From NCBI GenBank assembly GCA_964551175.1, contig CAZKBZ010000135.1, positions 1-6,194 on the forward strand: a DNA stretch of 6,194 bases, given 5' to 3'. The first letter of the stretch is position 1; each line of letters opens with the position of its first letter. The notes under the pieces were generated by a model. It was not told where the DNA came from, ran no database searches, and saw nothing but the letters and a program-made list of their open reading frames with translations. Both the position numbers and the translations under genes were made by a program. This DNA is from Desulfobulbus_C sp964551175. Its GTDB lineage: Bacteria > Desulfobacterota > Desulfobulbia > Desulfobulbales > Desulfobulbaceae. Shown piece after piece: positions 5,506-6,194 of the stretch.

Positions 5506-6183
5506 ATGAAATCAATCCTGTTCCTCACCCTCCCCTGTCTCCTGATCCTGACACTGTCCAATCCTGCTGCTGCAGCCCAGACAGATAACTGTCATTGTTT
5601 TCGTGAGCGCAGCTATGATCCGTCAAAAAAGTTTGCTGCAGACGACTATCTGCTGACCACCAGCTATAACTCACTTATCGCGGCAACCCTCAAGGTCTCG
5701 AAACGACAGATTGTCATGATGAAAATGAAAGGTGGTGTTGATCCTGATGATCTCTTGATTGCTCTGTATATTTCCAGCAAGACACAAGCTCCCATGGAAG
5801 CCCTGCTTGCTGTTCGCGATAACGACGGCAGCTGGCAACAGATTCTGAACTCTCCCTCCCTGCAAGGAAAAATCCATACTGATCCTGTCCTTGACACCAT
5901 TGCTTCCGGTACCGAGGATCACGATATCACCGGGTTGATAACTGATGATATGATCAACAGTTATTATCATACCCAGCCGGACACAATCAGCAGTCTGCGT
6001 AAAATGAACTTCAACGACAAGGAACTCGGCCTGATTTTTGCATTACACAAACAGACCTCAACCTCTGTCCAGAAAATAATCAGCATGGCCCGGCAACAGA
6101 AGATGAGTTGGAGTGAAATTGCCCATCATTTCAACCTCAGCCCGGCCGAGGTCGGCAAGACAATACTGGGCAACCAGAATTAA
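5506..6183 (+). CDS. Small exported protein with internal duplication, function unknown
   Basis: I do not recognise this protein. With the ATG at 5506 it has 225 residues and starts with a clear Sec signal peptide: Lys2, a hydrophobic core (about 4-18) and NPAAAA before a probable cleavage near residue 24/25. There is no lipobox, so it should be soluble in the periplasm or secreted. The mature part begins with a Cys-His-Cys (29-31). Two helix-rich segments, about 69-122 and 160-215, look like copies of one unit: acidic turn, ALx5-6T, a hydrophobic helix, then SWxxI (SWQQI 109-113, SWSEI 201-205). The second ends in IAHHFNLSPAEV, a helix-turn-helix-like arrangement, but export argues against DNA binding. 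The frame also opens at TTG 5455, which would bury the signal peptide 17 residues in, so ATG is preferred; neither start has a Shine-Dalgarno sequence. Divergent from hisD. Confidence 0.8.
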   Translation: MKSILFLTLPCLLILTLSNPAAAAQTDNCHCFRERSYDPSKKFAADDYLLTTSYNSLIAATLKVSKRQIVMMKMKGGVDPDDLLIALYISSKTQAPMEALLAVRDNDGSWQQILNSPSLQGKIHTDPVLDTIASGTEDHDITGLITDDMINSYYHTQPDTISSLRKMNFNDKELGLIFALHKQTSTSVQKIISMARQQKMSWSEIAHHFNLSPAEVGKTILGNQN

Positions 6184-6184
6184 A

Positions 6185-6194
6185 GGTGCCTTAA
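6185..6194. repeat. GGTGCCTTAA, right copy, at the window edge
   Basis: Right copy of the 10-bp direct repeat, starting one base after the TAA stop of the exported-protein gene. With the preceding TTAAA it also forms an imperfect dyad (AAGG, TG, CCTT), so it may instead be the beginning of a terminator stem that runs out of the window. Confidence 0.4.

Overview
The window is one co-directional run of five minus-strand housekeeping genes plus one divergent plus-strand gene. From right to left (direction of transcription) they are hisD (5384-4032), rsmG (3995-3321), leuB (3122-2046), a divergent ribose-phosphate diphosphokinase gene (1999-1079) and asd (1026 to beyond the left edge). On the right, a plus-strand gene (5506-6183) encodes a small exported protein that I do not recognise. 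There is no CRISPR array, RNA gene, transposase or phage gene.

The protein types (Gram-negative-type Asd, LeuB, HisD and RsmG), moderate base composition, a Sec signal peptide and mixed amino-acid-biosynthesis gene order suggest a Gram-negative anaerobe, possibly a sulfate-reducer-type Desulfobulbales (Thermodesulfobacteriota). That placement is an impression, not a result.

Functionally the run mixes histidine (HisD), leucine (LeuB) and aspartate-family (Asd) biosynthesis. It also carries a PRPP-synthetase homologue, which could supply PRPP for histidine and nucleotides, and a 16S rRNA methyltransferase. A hairpin with a T-run and a promoter-like element in the 198-bp rsmG-leuB gap split the run into two probable transcription units: hisD-rsmG and leuB-prs-asd.

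The most unusual signal is not a gene. Three of the four gene junctions in the run carry short tracts with 7-nucleotide periodicity, each with a different unit: hisD 3' end and rsmG 5' side, leuB-prs, and prs-asd. Two of these tracts sit where a Shine-Dalgarno sequence would be expected, before rsmG and prs, and neither gene has a recognisable one. hisD, leuB and asd do have one. The tract at the hisD end is translated and gives HisD an extra C-terminal tail. A 5-nt periodic tract precedes the ATG of the unknown exported-protein gene. Other points of interest are the altered ATP and ribose-5-phosphate loops of the PRPP-synthetase homologue, the internal duplication in the exported protein, and a perfect GTGATATCAC dyad overlapping the terminator-like hairpin.
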